From the NCBI GenBank assembly GCA_002327925.1, contig DCVA01000015.1:1-49802 (forward strand): 49,802 nucleotides of DNA, given 5' to 3'. Positions 8,597 through 17,215 of the stretch are shown piece after piece (within the stretch, counting starts at the first letter, position 1; every line of letters begins with the position of its first letter). The DNA is from Anaerolineales bacterium UBA2200 (GTDB taxonomy: Bacteria > Chloroflexota > Anaerolineae > UBA2200). A program made the translations under genes and the position numbers. Below the pieces are notes generated by a model. That model did no database searches, was not told the origin of the DNA, and saw only the letters and a program-made list of their open reading frames with translations.

Positions 8597-9949
8597 ATGG
8601 CGACAGGCGAGGCAGGTTCGGTGGAAGAGACGCGGGGCGCCACCGGGGCTGCCCTGAGCGACCGTGAACTCGAGATCCTCAGACTGGTAGCGACCGGCGC
8701 GACCAACCAGCAGATCGGGCGCGACCTTTTCATCAGCGTGAACACGGTCAAGGTTCACCTGCGCAATATCTTTGCCAAGCTGGGCGTAGAGTCGCGCACC
8801 GAAGCAACCACCTATGCCATCCGCCAGGGGTGGGTGGTCATGGCTCAAGTTCAGACGTCTGCACTGGAGGACGCGATTGAGCCGCCTCGACCACGCCTTC
8901 CGCTCTGGCAGCGTCTGTTCTTCCTTTCCACCGCGGCGCTGATGGCGCTGGCTGTCCTGTTCCCTCCCTCCCGCCAGTCGGCCAGCAACAGCGGCGGTCA
9001 ATTCACTGATCAGGTCAACTCCGGTTCGGGCGGTTCGCCGGGGGCTGCTTCATCGCGGTGGGTCAGCAAGGCGCAGATGCCCACAGCACGCTCACGTCTG
9101 GCGGTCGCCATGCTGGACGGTCAAGTCTATGCTATCGGCGGCGATACGGCTGACGGAGTGACTGGCATCGTTGAGGTGTACGACCCCCTTGGGGATACTT
9201 GGGCGCGCAAGACGAGCAAGCCTCGACCGGTCCGCAACATCTCGGCGGCCGTGCTGGATGGCCGCATCTTTGTCCCCGGCGGCTACGATGCGACGGATCA
9301 GGCCATCGACGTGGTGGAAGTATACGATCCGATCACCGATACCTGGAGTGAGGTCAGCTCTCTTCCAGAACCCCTGTGCGCTTACGCACTGGCCGCTTGG
9401 GGCAACAAGCTCTATCTGTTCGGTGGATCGGATGGCATCAGGTATCTGGACAGTGTGCTGATCTATGACCCTTTGACGGACGGCTGGAGCTATGGCACAG
9501 CGTTGAGCCAACCGCGCGGGTTTGCGGCAGCGGCTGCGGCGGGGGAGAGGATCTTCCTTGTCGGCGGCTTCGATGGCCAGGTCGAGCTGGACATAAACGA
9601 GGAGTATCGGCCAGCCCTGGAGAGCTCAGGAGAATCGCCGTGGAGTACGCGCCAGCCGATGAGCACGCCACGCGGAGGGCTTGTTGCTGTCGAGGCGGAA
9701 GGATACGTCTACGTGATCGGTGGCGGCTGGGTTTCCTACCTCACGGGCAACGAGCGCTATGACGTCGCCAGCGATTCCTGGATCACCTTCGATTCGCCCC
9801 TGCTGGGACAATGGCGAACCCTGGGTGCGACTGCCGTGCAAACGAAGGACGGAACCGTGATCCATGCCATCGGCGGGTGGAACGATCGCCACTTGAGCTC
9901 CAACCACGCGTACCAGGTGTTCTACCGCATCTACTTGCCGGGACTGTAG
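8597..9949 (+). CDS. Membrane-anchored LuxR-type HTH protein with extracytoplasmic Kelch propeller
   Basis: A 450-residue chimera. Residues 20-82 are a LuxR/GerE helix-turn-helix (LSDRELEILRLVATG through VKVHLRNIFAKLGV). Residues about 107-122 form one transmembrane helix. After a Gly/Ser linker, residues about 150-440 carry Kelch repeats (repeated IGG/VGG plus VEVYDP--DTW blocks), forming a beta-propeller outside the cell. The protein ends in IYLPGL, a tail like that of many Anaerolineae surface proteins. The layout resembles a one-component transmembrane regulator (ToxR/CadC logic) with a LuxR output. No clear ribosome site precedes the ATG, so coupling to the upstream gene is likely. Ligand and target genes are unknown. 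Confidence 0.85.
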   Translation: MATGEAGSVEETRGATGAALSDRELEILRLVATGATNQQIGRDLFISVNTVKVHLRNIFAKLGVESRTEATTYAIRQGWVVMAQVQTSALEDAIEPPRPRLPLWQRLFFLSTAALMALAVLFPPSRQSASNSGGQFTDQVNSGSGGSPGAASSRWVSKAQMPTARSRLAVAMLDGQVYAIGGDTADGVTGIVEVYDPLGDTWARKTSKPRPVRNISAAVLDGRIFVPGGYDATDQAIDVVEVYDPITDTWSEVSSLPEPLCAYALAAWGNKLYLFGGSDGIRYLDSVLIYDPLTDGWSYGTALSQPRGFAAAAAAGERIFLVGGFDGQVELDINEEYRPALESSGESPWSTRQPMSTPRGGLVAVEAEGYVYVIGGGWVSYLTGNERYDVASDSWITFDSPLLGQWRTLGATAVQTKDGTVIHAIGGWNDRHLSSNHAYQVFYRIYLPGL

Positions 9950-10003
9950 CCGAGGTTCGGAGCTCCGCCCCGGTGGCCGCGACAGACAAACGAGGAGGAA
10001 TCA

Positions 10004-11689
10004 GTGCCCGAATATCCACGCCCCGATGGAATTGTGAAAGCCCTCTTCGCTGGCCAGATTCGAGATGATCTGCTCGCTCCATACCCCGTGCTCGATGCGG
10101 GGGAAGCAGCACAGGTTGAAGCGTTGGTGTCGCGTTTCAACGAGATGGCTGCCAGGCTGGTCGACCCGCGCGTTATCGACCGAGACGAAGTGATTCCAGA
10201 ATCAGTCCGGCAAGCGATGGCTGAGCTGGGTCTCTTCGGCCTGACGATTCCGGAACAGTACGGCGGGCTGGGTCTGGGTATCGGTGCCTACGCCCGGGTC
10301 ATCGAGGCTATCACCCACGTATGTCCGGCGTTGATGCTCCTGCTGGGCGCCCATCTTTCCATCGGCCTGAAGGGCCTGCTGCTTTATGGCAACGAGGAGC
10401 AAAGGGCGCGCTACCTGCCGAAGCTGGCTACCGGGGAGGCCATCGCTGCATTCGCCCTGACAGAGCCCCAGGCCGGAAGCGATGCCCAGTCCATCCAGAG
10501 CGTGGCGGTCCGCGATGGGTCTGGCTGGCGGCTGAACGGCAGCAAGATATGGATCAGCAACGGTGACATCGCCAGTATGATCACCGTCTTCGCACGCACG
10601 CCGGAGGTCAGCCGCGGTGATCCGCTCACGGCGTTTCTCGTGGAGCCGGGGCATGAGGGTTTTGCCCTGGGACCTAACGCCCAGAAGATGGGGCTGCGCG
10701 GCAACAACGCTACCGTCCTGCGCTTCAGCGACGTACATATCCCTGCCGAGAACGTACTGGGCGAGCCGGGACAGGGATTCCGCATCGCCGTGCACATCCT
10801 CAACAGCGGGCGGCTGGGTCTGGCCGCCTCCTGCGCAGGGACGATGAAACACTGCCTCGAGCTGGCCACAAAGTGGGCTTTGCAGCGCAAGGCCTTTGGC
10901 TCGACCATTTCCGAGTACGAGCTGATTCAGCGCAAGGTGGCTCAGATGGCCGTGGACATTCTGGTTACGGAGAGCATGGCCCAGGTGGCCATCGGTCTGG
11001 CGGAGAAGGGACTCGATTATGAGGTAGAAGCTGCCATAGCCAAGGTCTACGCCAGCGAGGCGATGTGGAGGACCGCTGACGAGCTGGTACAAATGGCCGG
11101 CGGACGCGGATATGTAGGCCCCTATCCCTACGAGCGTATCCTGCGTGACGCGCGAGTGGAGCGCATCTTTGAGGGCACCAACGAAATCCTCCGGTTGTTC
11201 ATCGTCGAGCAGGGCGTCAAGCCGCTCGCCAAGTACATGCGACAGGCATCCAGGTCGACGCGTGGTAGACTGGAGCTGGTCGGCCACATGCTGTCGCATC
11301 TGAGCGAGCCTACTGTGGCGGCGATGACCGAAAGCGACCTGTCGGACCTGGTTGAGGTCTTTCGCGATATCGCCGGGCACTTGCACCGCGACACGGAGAA
11401 CACCCTGCAGCGACACGGCAAGTCGCTCGTCCAGCGCCAGGTGCTGGTGGCCCGTCTGGCAGATATGGCTATCGACGCCTATGGCATGGCCGCGGTTCTC
11501 AGTCGCCTGACCAGTCTGGCGCGGGACAAGGGGGCACTCCGGGACGCCCTGACCGTCGCCGTGCCTTACTTCGGTCAGGCGGCCAACCGGTTTGAACAGA
11601 ATCGCGGCGGACTAGGGCGCAACGACGACGCGGCATGGGTGGAAGCGGCCAGATTGGCCTACGAGCGGAACGGTTACCCTCTGGGATGA
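10004..11689 (+). CDS. Acyl-CoA dehydrogenase (long/very-long-chain type)
   Basis: A 561-residue FAD enzyme catalysing alpha,beta-dehydrogenation of acyl-CoA in fatty-acid oxidation. Seen are the N-terminal helical domain with LTIPEQYGGLGLG, the FAD-binding AFALTEPQAGSDA, the middle beta domain (WRLNGSKIWISN) and the C-terminal domain with the catalytic Glu390 in FEGTNEI. About 150 extra residues after the core resemble the C-terminal extension of VLCAD/ACAD9-type enzymes. Translation starts at GTG 10004 behind an AGGAGG site at 9992-9997. The gene stands alone and converges on the CapA-like gene 13 bases away. Chain-length specificity is inferred only from the extension. Confidence 0.9.
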   Translation: MPEYPRPDGIVKALFAGQIRDDLLAPYPVLDAGEAAQVEALVSRFNEMAARLVDPRVIDRDEVIPESVRQAMAELGLFGLTIPEQYGGLGLGIGAYARVIEAITHVCPALMLLLGAHLSIGLKGLLLYGNEEQRARYLPKLATGEAIAAFALTEPQAGSDAQSIQSVAVRDGSGWRLNGSKIWISNGDIASMITVFARTPEVSRGDPLTAFLVEPGHEGFALGPNAQKMGLRGNNATVLRFSDVHIPAENVLGEPGQGFRIAVHILNSGRLGLAASCAGTMKHCLELATKWALQRKAFGSTISEYELIQRKVAQMAVDILVTESMAQVAIGLAEKGLDYEVEAAIAKVYASEAMWRTADELVQMAGGRGYVGPYPYERILRDARVERIFEGTNEILRLFIVEQGVKPLAKYMRQASRSTRGRLELVGHMLSHLSEPTVAAMTESDLSDLVEVFRDIAGHLHRDTENTLQRHGKSLVQRQVLVARLADMAIDAYGMAAVLSRLTSLARDKGALRDALTVAVPYFGQAANRFEQNRGGLGRNDDAAWVEAARLAYERNGYPLG

Positions 11690-11702
11690 GTCGAGGCGCC
11701 AG

Positions 11703-13382
11703 CTACCAGCCGCTGGCCTCAAAGATCGACCGCAGTAGCGTGCTGCGCTCCACGGGCGTCATCGGGCGCGGTTGGCTGTAGTCTTCGAGCATAAAGGTGA
11801 GCACCTCGGTCGATATGTGCCGCCCATCGTAGAGGATGTGGCGGTCAGCCATCTCCTGCCTGTAGCTCAGCCCCTGCATCTGGTCAAAGAACAAATTCCC
11901 CAGCCCGTAGTGGATCAACCCGCCATGGTAGAACTCGTAGGCCTGAGGCACGTGAGCCTGGCTGCCGCTCACGATATCGGCCCCTGCGTCGACCATGGCG
12001 CGAAAGTCGACGCGCTGCTGGCCCGTTGGCTCGTACTCATCTACTTCGAGATGCTGGAAGGTAAAGACCGAAACGTTGGATGAGGCGGCTGACCGGGTCA
12101 ATGCCTGGCGCATCAGCTCCATGTCCTGTTTCGATGCGCAGGGCGCAGCCCCGGGGGTGTCCTGGCCGGCCCAGGCATAGTCCGGACCCCACCAGTTGCA
12201 GCCGGAGAAGCTAATGTGATTGTTGTTGCTGGTGACCGTCAAGGCACTGCGCGCATCGACCAGGTTCTCGCCGCCGCCGAAATACAGCCAGCCTTCGTCG
12301 CGAATCAGGGCCAGGGTATTGAGCAAAGGAGCATGGCCGTAAGAGTGGACATAGTCATTGATGTGGTTGCCTGTCAGCTCGACAATGTCCACGCCAATGT
12401 CCCGCAGCAGCTCAAAGTAGGCAGGGGAACTGCAGAAGGTCATCGTGCCGCCTCGGGGGGGCGGGCATTCGGGCATGAACGAAACCTCGTTGCTGATATG
12501 GGTGATGTCTGCGCTGCGCAGGATCTCGCCTACCAGCTCTCCCGGGTAGAGAACGCCCTTTTCCTCCATCTTGATGGCCGTGTTGCGGGTCAGGGCGGTA
12601 ACGCCGGTCATTAGCAGGGTAGTCATGCGTGTCGTGTCGCGATTGGTGAGGAGGCCGCTGCCAGCGAGTACGGCAGAGGCAATCGCGGCTGCTCCCCTCC
12701 CTCCGACACCGAAGCGCAACGCCAGCGGGTACCGGGCCAGGTCGAGGTTTTTGTCCAGAATGCTGGCGCTGTTGATGGACAACACCTTGAGCCGAGGCTC
12801 TAGCTCGTCAAAGGGGACTATGGCCCAGGAGTGTGGCCGTGCCTCCCAGACCCGATCCGCCAGCTCGGTCCGGTCGACCACCGCTATGGGTGCCCTCGCA
12901 TCTGAGGGACCCAGGAGGCCGAACAATACCCCCATGGTTTCGGGGGTCACATACAGTGCCGGAGTCAGCCCGTCGGACGAGAGCGCAGACAGGGCTCCCG
13001 ACTCTCCGGCCCAGAAGCGTCCAATTTCCACCCAGGAAACGTCGTCAGTGAGAGTCGGAAACGGGGCGGTTACGGCATAGCTCCATGATGCCAGGTCGAT
13101 GATCCCATCCAGGGCAACCAGCAGATCGGCATCCTTGGCGGACGTGGCAGGCACAGTGTACTCATTCTGGAGAGCGGCGGCCACCGGTTCGCGCACCGCG
13201 ATGGGCACGGCCGGATCCAGCCACACTCGCAGCGGTGCCGGTGTAGGAGTGGGTGGGATGGGTGTGGGCGTGGCAGTCGGCCCGGGTGTTGCGGTCGGAG
13301 CAGGAATCGGCGTCGGAGTGGCAGGCGCGCAGGCGGAGACCAGCATGGCAACGAGAAGGGCGGTAGTAGCGGCTCGACGCAT
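11703..13382 (-). CDS. CapA-family (poly-gamma-glutamate capsule-like) lipoprotein
   Basis: A 559-residue secreted lipoprotein: signal peptide ending in VSAC (lipobox Cys18), a Thr-Pro-rich linker (about 20-50), an unrecognised N-terminal domain (about 52-255) and a CapA calcineurin-like domain (about 260-525). Conserved CapA elements are ELTGNHINDY, GSQAHVPQ and HYGLGNLFFDQ. The first metal-site motif, usually GDVMLGR, reads MTGVTALTR, so the expected Asp is absent. It starts 17 bases after the AOR gene on the same strand and may be in that operon. No other capsule genes are adjacent, so a direct poly-glutamate role is uncertain. Confidence 0.83.
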   Translation of the reverse strand: MRRAATTALLVAMLVSACAPATPTPIPAPTATPGPTATPTPIPPTPTPAPLRVWLDPAVPIAVREPVAAALQNEYTVPATSAKDADLLVALDGIIDLASWSYAVTAPFPTLTDDVSWVEIGRFWAGESGALSALSSDGLTPALYVTPETMGVLFGLLGPSDARAPIAVVDRTELADRVWEARPHSWAIVPFDELEPRLKVLSINSASILDKNLDLARYPLALRFGVGGRGAAAIASAVLAGSGLLTNRDTTRMTTLLMTGVTALTRNTAIKMEEKGVLYPGELVGEILRSADITHISNEVSFMPECPPPRGGTMTFCSSPAYFELLRDIGVDIVELTGNHINDYVHSYGHAPLLNTLALIRDEGWLYFGGGENLVDARSALTVTSNNNHISFSGCNWWGPDYAWAGQDTPGAAPCASKQDMELMRQALTRSAASSNVSVFTFQHLEVDEYEPTGQQRVDFRAMVDAGADIVSGSQAHVPQAYEFYHGGLIHYGLGNLFFDQMQGLSYRQEMADRHILYDGRHISTEVLTFMLEDYSQPRPMTPVERSTLLRSIFEASGW

Positions 13383-13399
13383 ACTCTATCGTCCGGCTT

Positions 13400-15574
13400 T
13401 TACTGAACGTTGTGCTGTTTGAGCAAATCGAGCACGTCCGGGTAGTCGATCTCCAGACGGCGCACCGTCTCCAGTGTGGGGATGCCGTCGGCAGTCCATC
13501 CGCGTCGCCTGTACACTGCGTCCACCAACAGCTGATAACGCTTCTCCCTGTGTGCGCGCAGCAAAGCTACCTTCTCTAAGGTCGACTTGCCTTGCGGGTC
13601 GATGTCTACCTCGCGCAGCTGACTATCATAGCGCTCAGCGCGCGACTCATACTCCTCCACCGTCACAGGCCCCATGGAGCGATAGGGAATGGCGTCGTGC
13701 TCGCGTGTGCCGTAGCCCATTTTCAAGTTGAACAGACGTTGAAAGTTGTAGGCCGGCTCTGACATACGCACGAGGTCCTCCGGTTCGTTCACATCCTGCC
13801 GGCCCGTTACCGCCTTAAACAGGCGGATATAGTTGCCCACATGTTCCGGCACACGGGCGGCCACTCGCGGCGAGTGTACCTTCTTGTTGTCGGCCGGTTC
13901 GACATCGTTCCACGGGAGTTTGCATAGCCCGTTCAGTCCGAACCATGTGCGGAACATCGGGAAGTAGTGTAACGCCTCCGCCTTGTCCTCGAAGGTCGGG
14001 ATCTGCTTGCTGACGGCATCCATGAAGATTAGCCAGGCCTCGTCGTGCTGTGGACCCTTGTTGGCTAGGCCGTAGCCGGCCTGCTGGGCGATGGACTCCT
14101 TGGACACGTATTCAGAGTACTCCAGCCCCTTGCACTCCATACCAATGTCGAGCAGGAAACGGGGATCGGCGCCATACTTCTCGGCAAAGATGCGCTTCAT
14201 ACGGCGGACGCCAAGGCCAAACGTCGGGCCAAAGCCTGTGCCAGAGGCCATCTGGTGCAAGAGCTCAAGCATCGCTGCGGCGTTTCCGAACCGCAGGTCG
14301 AGCCCGCCGGCTCGCTCCGGGTTGAGAATACCCGTTTCGTAGCACTCCATGGCGAAAGCCAGCGCGGTCCCGTAGGAGATGGTGTCGATGCCGTAGAGGT
14401 CGCAGTAGAAATTCGCCTCCAGCACTGCGTGGGGGTCGAAGATGCCGCAATTGGAGCCGACTGCGGCAACTGTCTCGTATTCTGGCGCGTCCACGTGGAC
14501 CACCTGCCCCTGGTAGGGCCCGGTTCGAGGGGTGAGCCTGTCGACGCAGCGTGCACAGGCCAGTGTGCAGCCATACCAGCAGCCGTCGGGAATGCCAAGG
14601 CTGAAGTATGGTGTGAACTCACTCTTGTAGAGGTTCTTGGCCTCTGGGTGAGAGCCGAAGCGATAGTTGTGTACAGGAAGCAGGTCAAAGTCGTTCATGA
14701 TGCGCGTTAACATTGTCGTTCCGCCGCCGCGCATGTCGTTCATGAGTGGATCCTGCTCGCAGATCTCGCGATGCATCTTGCTTCCGACGGAGGCCAGGTC
14801 GGCATAGTCGGCCGGGACATTGGAATCCCCTTTGACCCCGACATACTTCACCACCAGGGCCTTGACCTTCTTGTGACGAAAGACTGTGCCAATCCCACCG
14901 CGGCCCGCCTGCTTCAGGCGTACGAACTGGCGGCGCACGTCGTAAAAGCTGACGTTAAGGCAGCCCATCAGCGAGTGCTCGGCACCGGGTCCGGAGGTCA
15001 CGGAAGACACGGCGCGTCGCTCCTCCGGCGACTGGGCAAAAAGGTCCACTATCTGCCCGGGCAAGACGTAGCTATCGCTGGATTCGTGGGGTGCGGTGAG
15101 AATCTGCACCAGGCCCTGATTGCCATCGATGAAGACGATGACCTCTTCTTCAGCGATGCCCTGCAGTTCGATGGCGTCCCATCCAGCGAACTTGAGCAGC
15201 GGGCCAAAGTACCCGCCCACGTTGCTGTCGACGACCGTTTCGGTGAGCGGCGAGAGGCTCACGGCGATGGACTTGCCGGCGCCGGGGTACACGGTGGTGC
15301 CGCCGATGGGGCCTGAGGAGAGAATGACCTCGTTCTCCGGGTCGTTCCAGCGTGTGGTGCCCTTGACCGCGTTCCAGAGCAGCCATAGGCCAAAACCGCG
15401 TCCACCGATGAACGTCCGCTTAGTCCGCTCGTCGACTGGCCTGGCGGCGATGGTGTTGTTCGATACGTCCACGAAGAGGGTCTGGTTGGCATACCCGCGT
15501 TCCACCTTTGGGGGCGTGTAGCGGAACTCGGCCAAGAGTCGGTGGTGCCCATCTTTCATCAAGAGGTTCTCCAT
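13400..15574 (-). CDS. Aldehyde:ferredoxin oxidoreductase family protein (tungstopterin enzyme)
   Basis: A 724-residue member of the AOR family, which oxidises aldehydes to acids, or reduces acids, with ferredoxin using a tungsten-pterin and one [4Fe-4S] cluster. The N-terminal pterin-binding region has FIGGRGFGLWLLW and NVGGYFGPLLKFAG. The cluster region reads GCWYGCTLACARC (Cys332, 336, 340, 343), and the distal Cys551 lies in GLCKLPW. Spacing C-x3-C-x3-C differs from the usual C-x2-C-x3-C. The ATG at 15574 follows an AGGAGG and lies one base after the polyferredoxin stop (TGAGATG), so the pair is co-translated. Substrate is unknown; a divergent subfamily is possible. Confidence 0.9.
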   Translation of the reverse strand: MENLLMKDGHHRLLAEFRYTPPKVERGYANQTLFVDVSNNTIAARPVDERTKRTFIGGRGFGLWLLWNAVKGTTRWNDPENEVILSSGPIGGTTVYPGAGKSIAVSLSPLTETVVDSNVGGYFGPLLKFAGWDAIELQGIAEEEVIVFIDGNQGLVQILTAPHESSDSYVLPGQIVDLFAQSPEERRAVSSVTSGPGAEHSLMGCLNVSFYDVRRQFVRLKQAGRGGIGTVFRHKKVKALVVKYVGVKGDSNVPADYADLASVGSKMHREICEQDPLMNDMRGGGTTMLTRIMNDFDLLPVHNYRFGSHPEAKNLYKSEFTPYFSLGIPDGCWYGCTLACARCVDRLTPRTGPYQGQVVHVDAPEYETVAAVGSNCGIFDPHAVLEANFYCDLYGIDTISYGTALAFAMECYETGILNPERAGGLDLRFGNAAAMLELLHQMASGTGFGPTFGLGVRRMKRIFAEKYGADPRFLLDIGMECKGLEYSEYVSKESIAQQAGYGLANKGPQHDEAWLIFMDAVSKQIPTFEDKAEALHYFPMFRTWFGLNGLCKLPWNDVEPADNKKVHSPRVAARVPEHVGNYIRLFKAVTGRQDVNEPEDLVRMSEPAYNFQRLFNLKMGYGTREHDAIPYRSMGPVTVEEYESRAERYDSQLREVDIDPQGKSTLEKVALLRAHREKRYQLLVDAVYRRRGWTADGIPTLETVRRLEIDYPDVLDLLKQHNVQ

Positions 15575-15575
15575 C

Positions 15576-16016
15576 TCAAACCCCTCCTAACAGACGCTTT
15601 TCCGTCGCCGTCAGCGGGGCGTCCGGCAGGTCAAGAACGGCCAGCGCGCCGGTCGGGCAGCTTTTGGCGCAGGATCCGCAGGCCACGCACTTGAAGGGCA
15701 CGGTATAGTCCGGATGCATACGCATCGCGCCATACGGACAAAAGCCCACGCAGGACAGGCAGCCCACGCAGAGGTCCTTATTGATGCGCACGACCCCTCT
15801 CTTGTCGCGCTGGATGGCCAGAGTGGGGCAGACGTCGATACACTGCCCGCACTGGGTGCAGACGTTGGCGGTATACTTGCCGGTCCGGCCTTCGGCCTCC
15901 AGAATGCGGATGGCCGACTTGTCGTGGTTGGCCTCCTTGAACCAGGTTAGCGAGCAGGTTTCCTCGCAGCCCAGTTGTGCATCGCACAGTTCAGGGGCAA
16001 AGACGAGCACTTTCAT
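15576..16016 (-). CDS. Polyferredoxin-like 4Fe-4S electron-transfer subunit of the AOR
   Basis: A 146-residue HycB/CooF-like iron-sulfur protein. Three complete C-x2-C-x2-C-x3-C sets are visible (Cys53/56/59/63, 83/86/89/93 and 110/113/116/120), plus a Cys11, 17, 21 group that may join a fourth cluster. It probably passes electrons between the AOR and ferredoxin or another carrier. A GGAGG site precedes the ATG at 16016. Its stop codon is one base from the AOR start, the arrangement seen when an AOR is paired with a dedicated iron-sulfur subunit. Confidence 0.88.
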   Translation of the reverse strand: MKVLVFAPELCDAQLGCEETCSLTWFKEANHDKSAIRILEAEGRTGKYTANVCTQCGQCIDVCPTLAIQRDKRGVVRINKDLCVGCLSCVGFCPYGAMRMHPDYTVPFKCVACGSCAKSCPTGALAVLDLPDAPLTATEKRLLGGV

Positions 16017-16085
16017 CGTTCGGGTCCTCCAGGGCAGAGTGCGCAGGTACGTCCGGACTCTCGCCTTTGGCGAGAACTGGAGGCC

Positions 16086-16114
16086 ATTCTACCGCAACTG
16101 GATGGCCCGGACAA
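16086..16114 (-). promoter_or_regulatory. Promoter of the polyferredoxin-AOR(-CapA) operon
   Basis: Minus strand: TTGTCC, 17 bp, TAGAAT, about 70 bases upstream of the polyferredoxin ATG. Confidence 0.6.
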
Positions 16115-16162
16115 GTACGCGCGTTGACCTGCCGGCAGTGCGGTACGACGAGCCAGGTTAGC

Positions 16163-16193
16163 GTTTCACGTTTCTGACCGGTGAAACTACAAT
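16163..16193 (+). promoter_or_regulatory. Inverted repeat over the promoter of the isoaspartyl peptidase gene
   Basis: GTTTCAC (16163-16169) and GTGAAAC (16181-16187) form a perfect 7-bp inverted repeat with an 11-bp spacer. It ends directly before a TACAAT -10 box (16188-16193), and the -35 position (TTCACG, 17 bp upstream) lies inside the left arm. This is the geometry of a repressor operator. The binding protein is unknown. Confidence 0.45.
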
Positions 16194-16252
16194 GAGCCAA
16201 GGCGTATCGTCTGCGCGGATCGCCATTCCTGAAGCCAGAAGGGGCCAAAACC

Positions 16253-17200
16253 ATGATCCCACGTCTCATCGTCCACGGCGGTGCCTGGAACATACCGCCC
16301 GAGTATGAAGGCGACCACCTGAACGGTGTCCGCCACGCCATTGCGCAGGTGTATCCGCTCCTCCGCGATGGCTGTACTGCCCTCGATGCGGTTGAGGCAG
16401 CCGTGCAGCATCTGGAGGATGATCCTACCTTTGATGCCGGGCGTGGTGCAGTGCTCAACGCCGACGGTGAAGTAGAGCTGGATGCCATGATCATGGACGG
16501 GGCAACACTGCGCTTCGGTGCTGTGGCTGCGCTGCAGAACACCCTCCATCCGGTCCACGTCGCGCGGCTGATCATGGAGCGCACAGAGCACAACCTGCTC
16601 GTTGGAGTTGGCGCCCGCCGGTTTGCCGGCGAGATGGGTGTGCCTGAAGTCAGAGCCGATGAGCTGGTGACACAGCGAGAATGGGACTACTACGAGGGAG
16701 CCAGACGCGATCCGGCTTATTCCACACGGCGGTCTTTCCAGCCGGAGCACGAGTCCGATGCGAACGTGGCACCACACGGCACGGTTGGCGCTGTTGCCGT
16801 GGACCGGCAGGGTAATCTGGCGGCTGCTACCTCGACGGGCGGAACGGCTATGAAGCTCCCCGGGCGGGTGGGCGACACGCCGATCATTGGCGCTGGCACC
16901 TACGCGGACAACTCGTGCGGCGCGGCATCGGCTACCGGGTGGGGCGAGTACGTCATGCGCGTACTGCTGACCCGGACCGCCTGCGACCTGCTGCGCACGC
17001 TTGAGGCGCCGGAGGCTGCTGAGATGGCGGTTGATGTGCTGCGACAGCGTGTGGCAGGGCTCGGGGGACTGATCCTTGTCGACCGCGGCGGCCGGTACGG
17101 GTTTGCCCACAGTACTTCGAAGATGGCCTTTGCCTATGTTGACGATTGCGGCCAAGTGGTGGCCGGCACTCGTAAGGGGAGCCAGACAGCGGCGGGCTAG
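16253..17200 (+). CDS. iaaA: Isoaspartyl peptidase / type-2 L-asparaginase
   Basis: A 315-residue Ntn-hydrolase precursor that self-cleaves and removes isoaspartyl residues or hydrolyses asparagine. The N-terminal LIVHGGAW strand, FDAGRGAVLN and the autocleavage site HGTVGAVA (nucleophile Thr177) are diagnostic, followed by the beta-subunit motif ATSTGGTAMK. Cleavage before Thr177 would give subunits of about 176 and 139 residues, as in the E. coli enzyme. An AGAAGGGG site precedes the ATG. It is divergent from the AOR operon and converges on the M28 gene 15 bases away. Confidence 0.92.
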   Translation: MIPRLIVHGGAWNIPPEYEGDHLNGVRHAIAQVYPLLRDGCTALDAVEAAVQHLEDDPTFDAGRGAVLNADGEVELDAMIMDGATLRFGAVAALQNTLHPVHVARLIMERTEHNLLVGVGARRFAGEMGVPEVRADELVTQREWDYYEGARRDPAYSTRRSFQPEHESDANVAPHGTVGAVAVDRQGNLAAATSTGGTAMKLPGRVGDTPIIGAGTYADNSCGAASATGWGEYVMRVLLTRTACDLLRTLEAPEAAEMAVDVLRQRVAGLGGLILVDRGGRYGFAHSTSKMAFAYVDDCGQVVAGTRKGSQTAAG

Positions 17201-17215
17201 GACACACAGGCAGGC

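Noticed and set aside
10202..11416. A 404-codon minus-strand frame opposite the acyl-CoA dehydrogenase
   Set aside because: No ribosome site, no domain, and it is exactly antisense to conserved codons.
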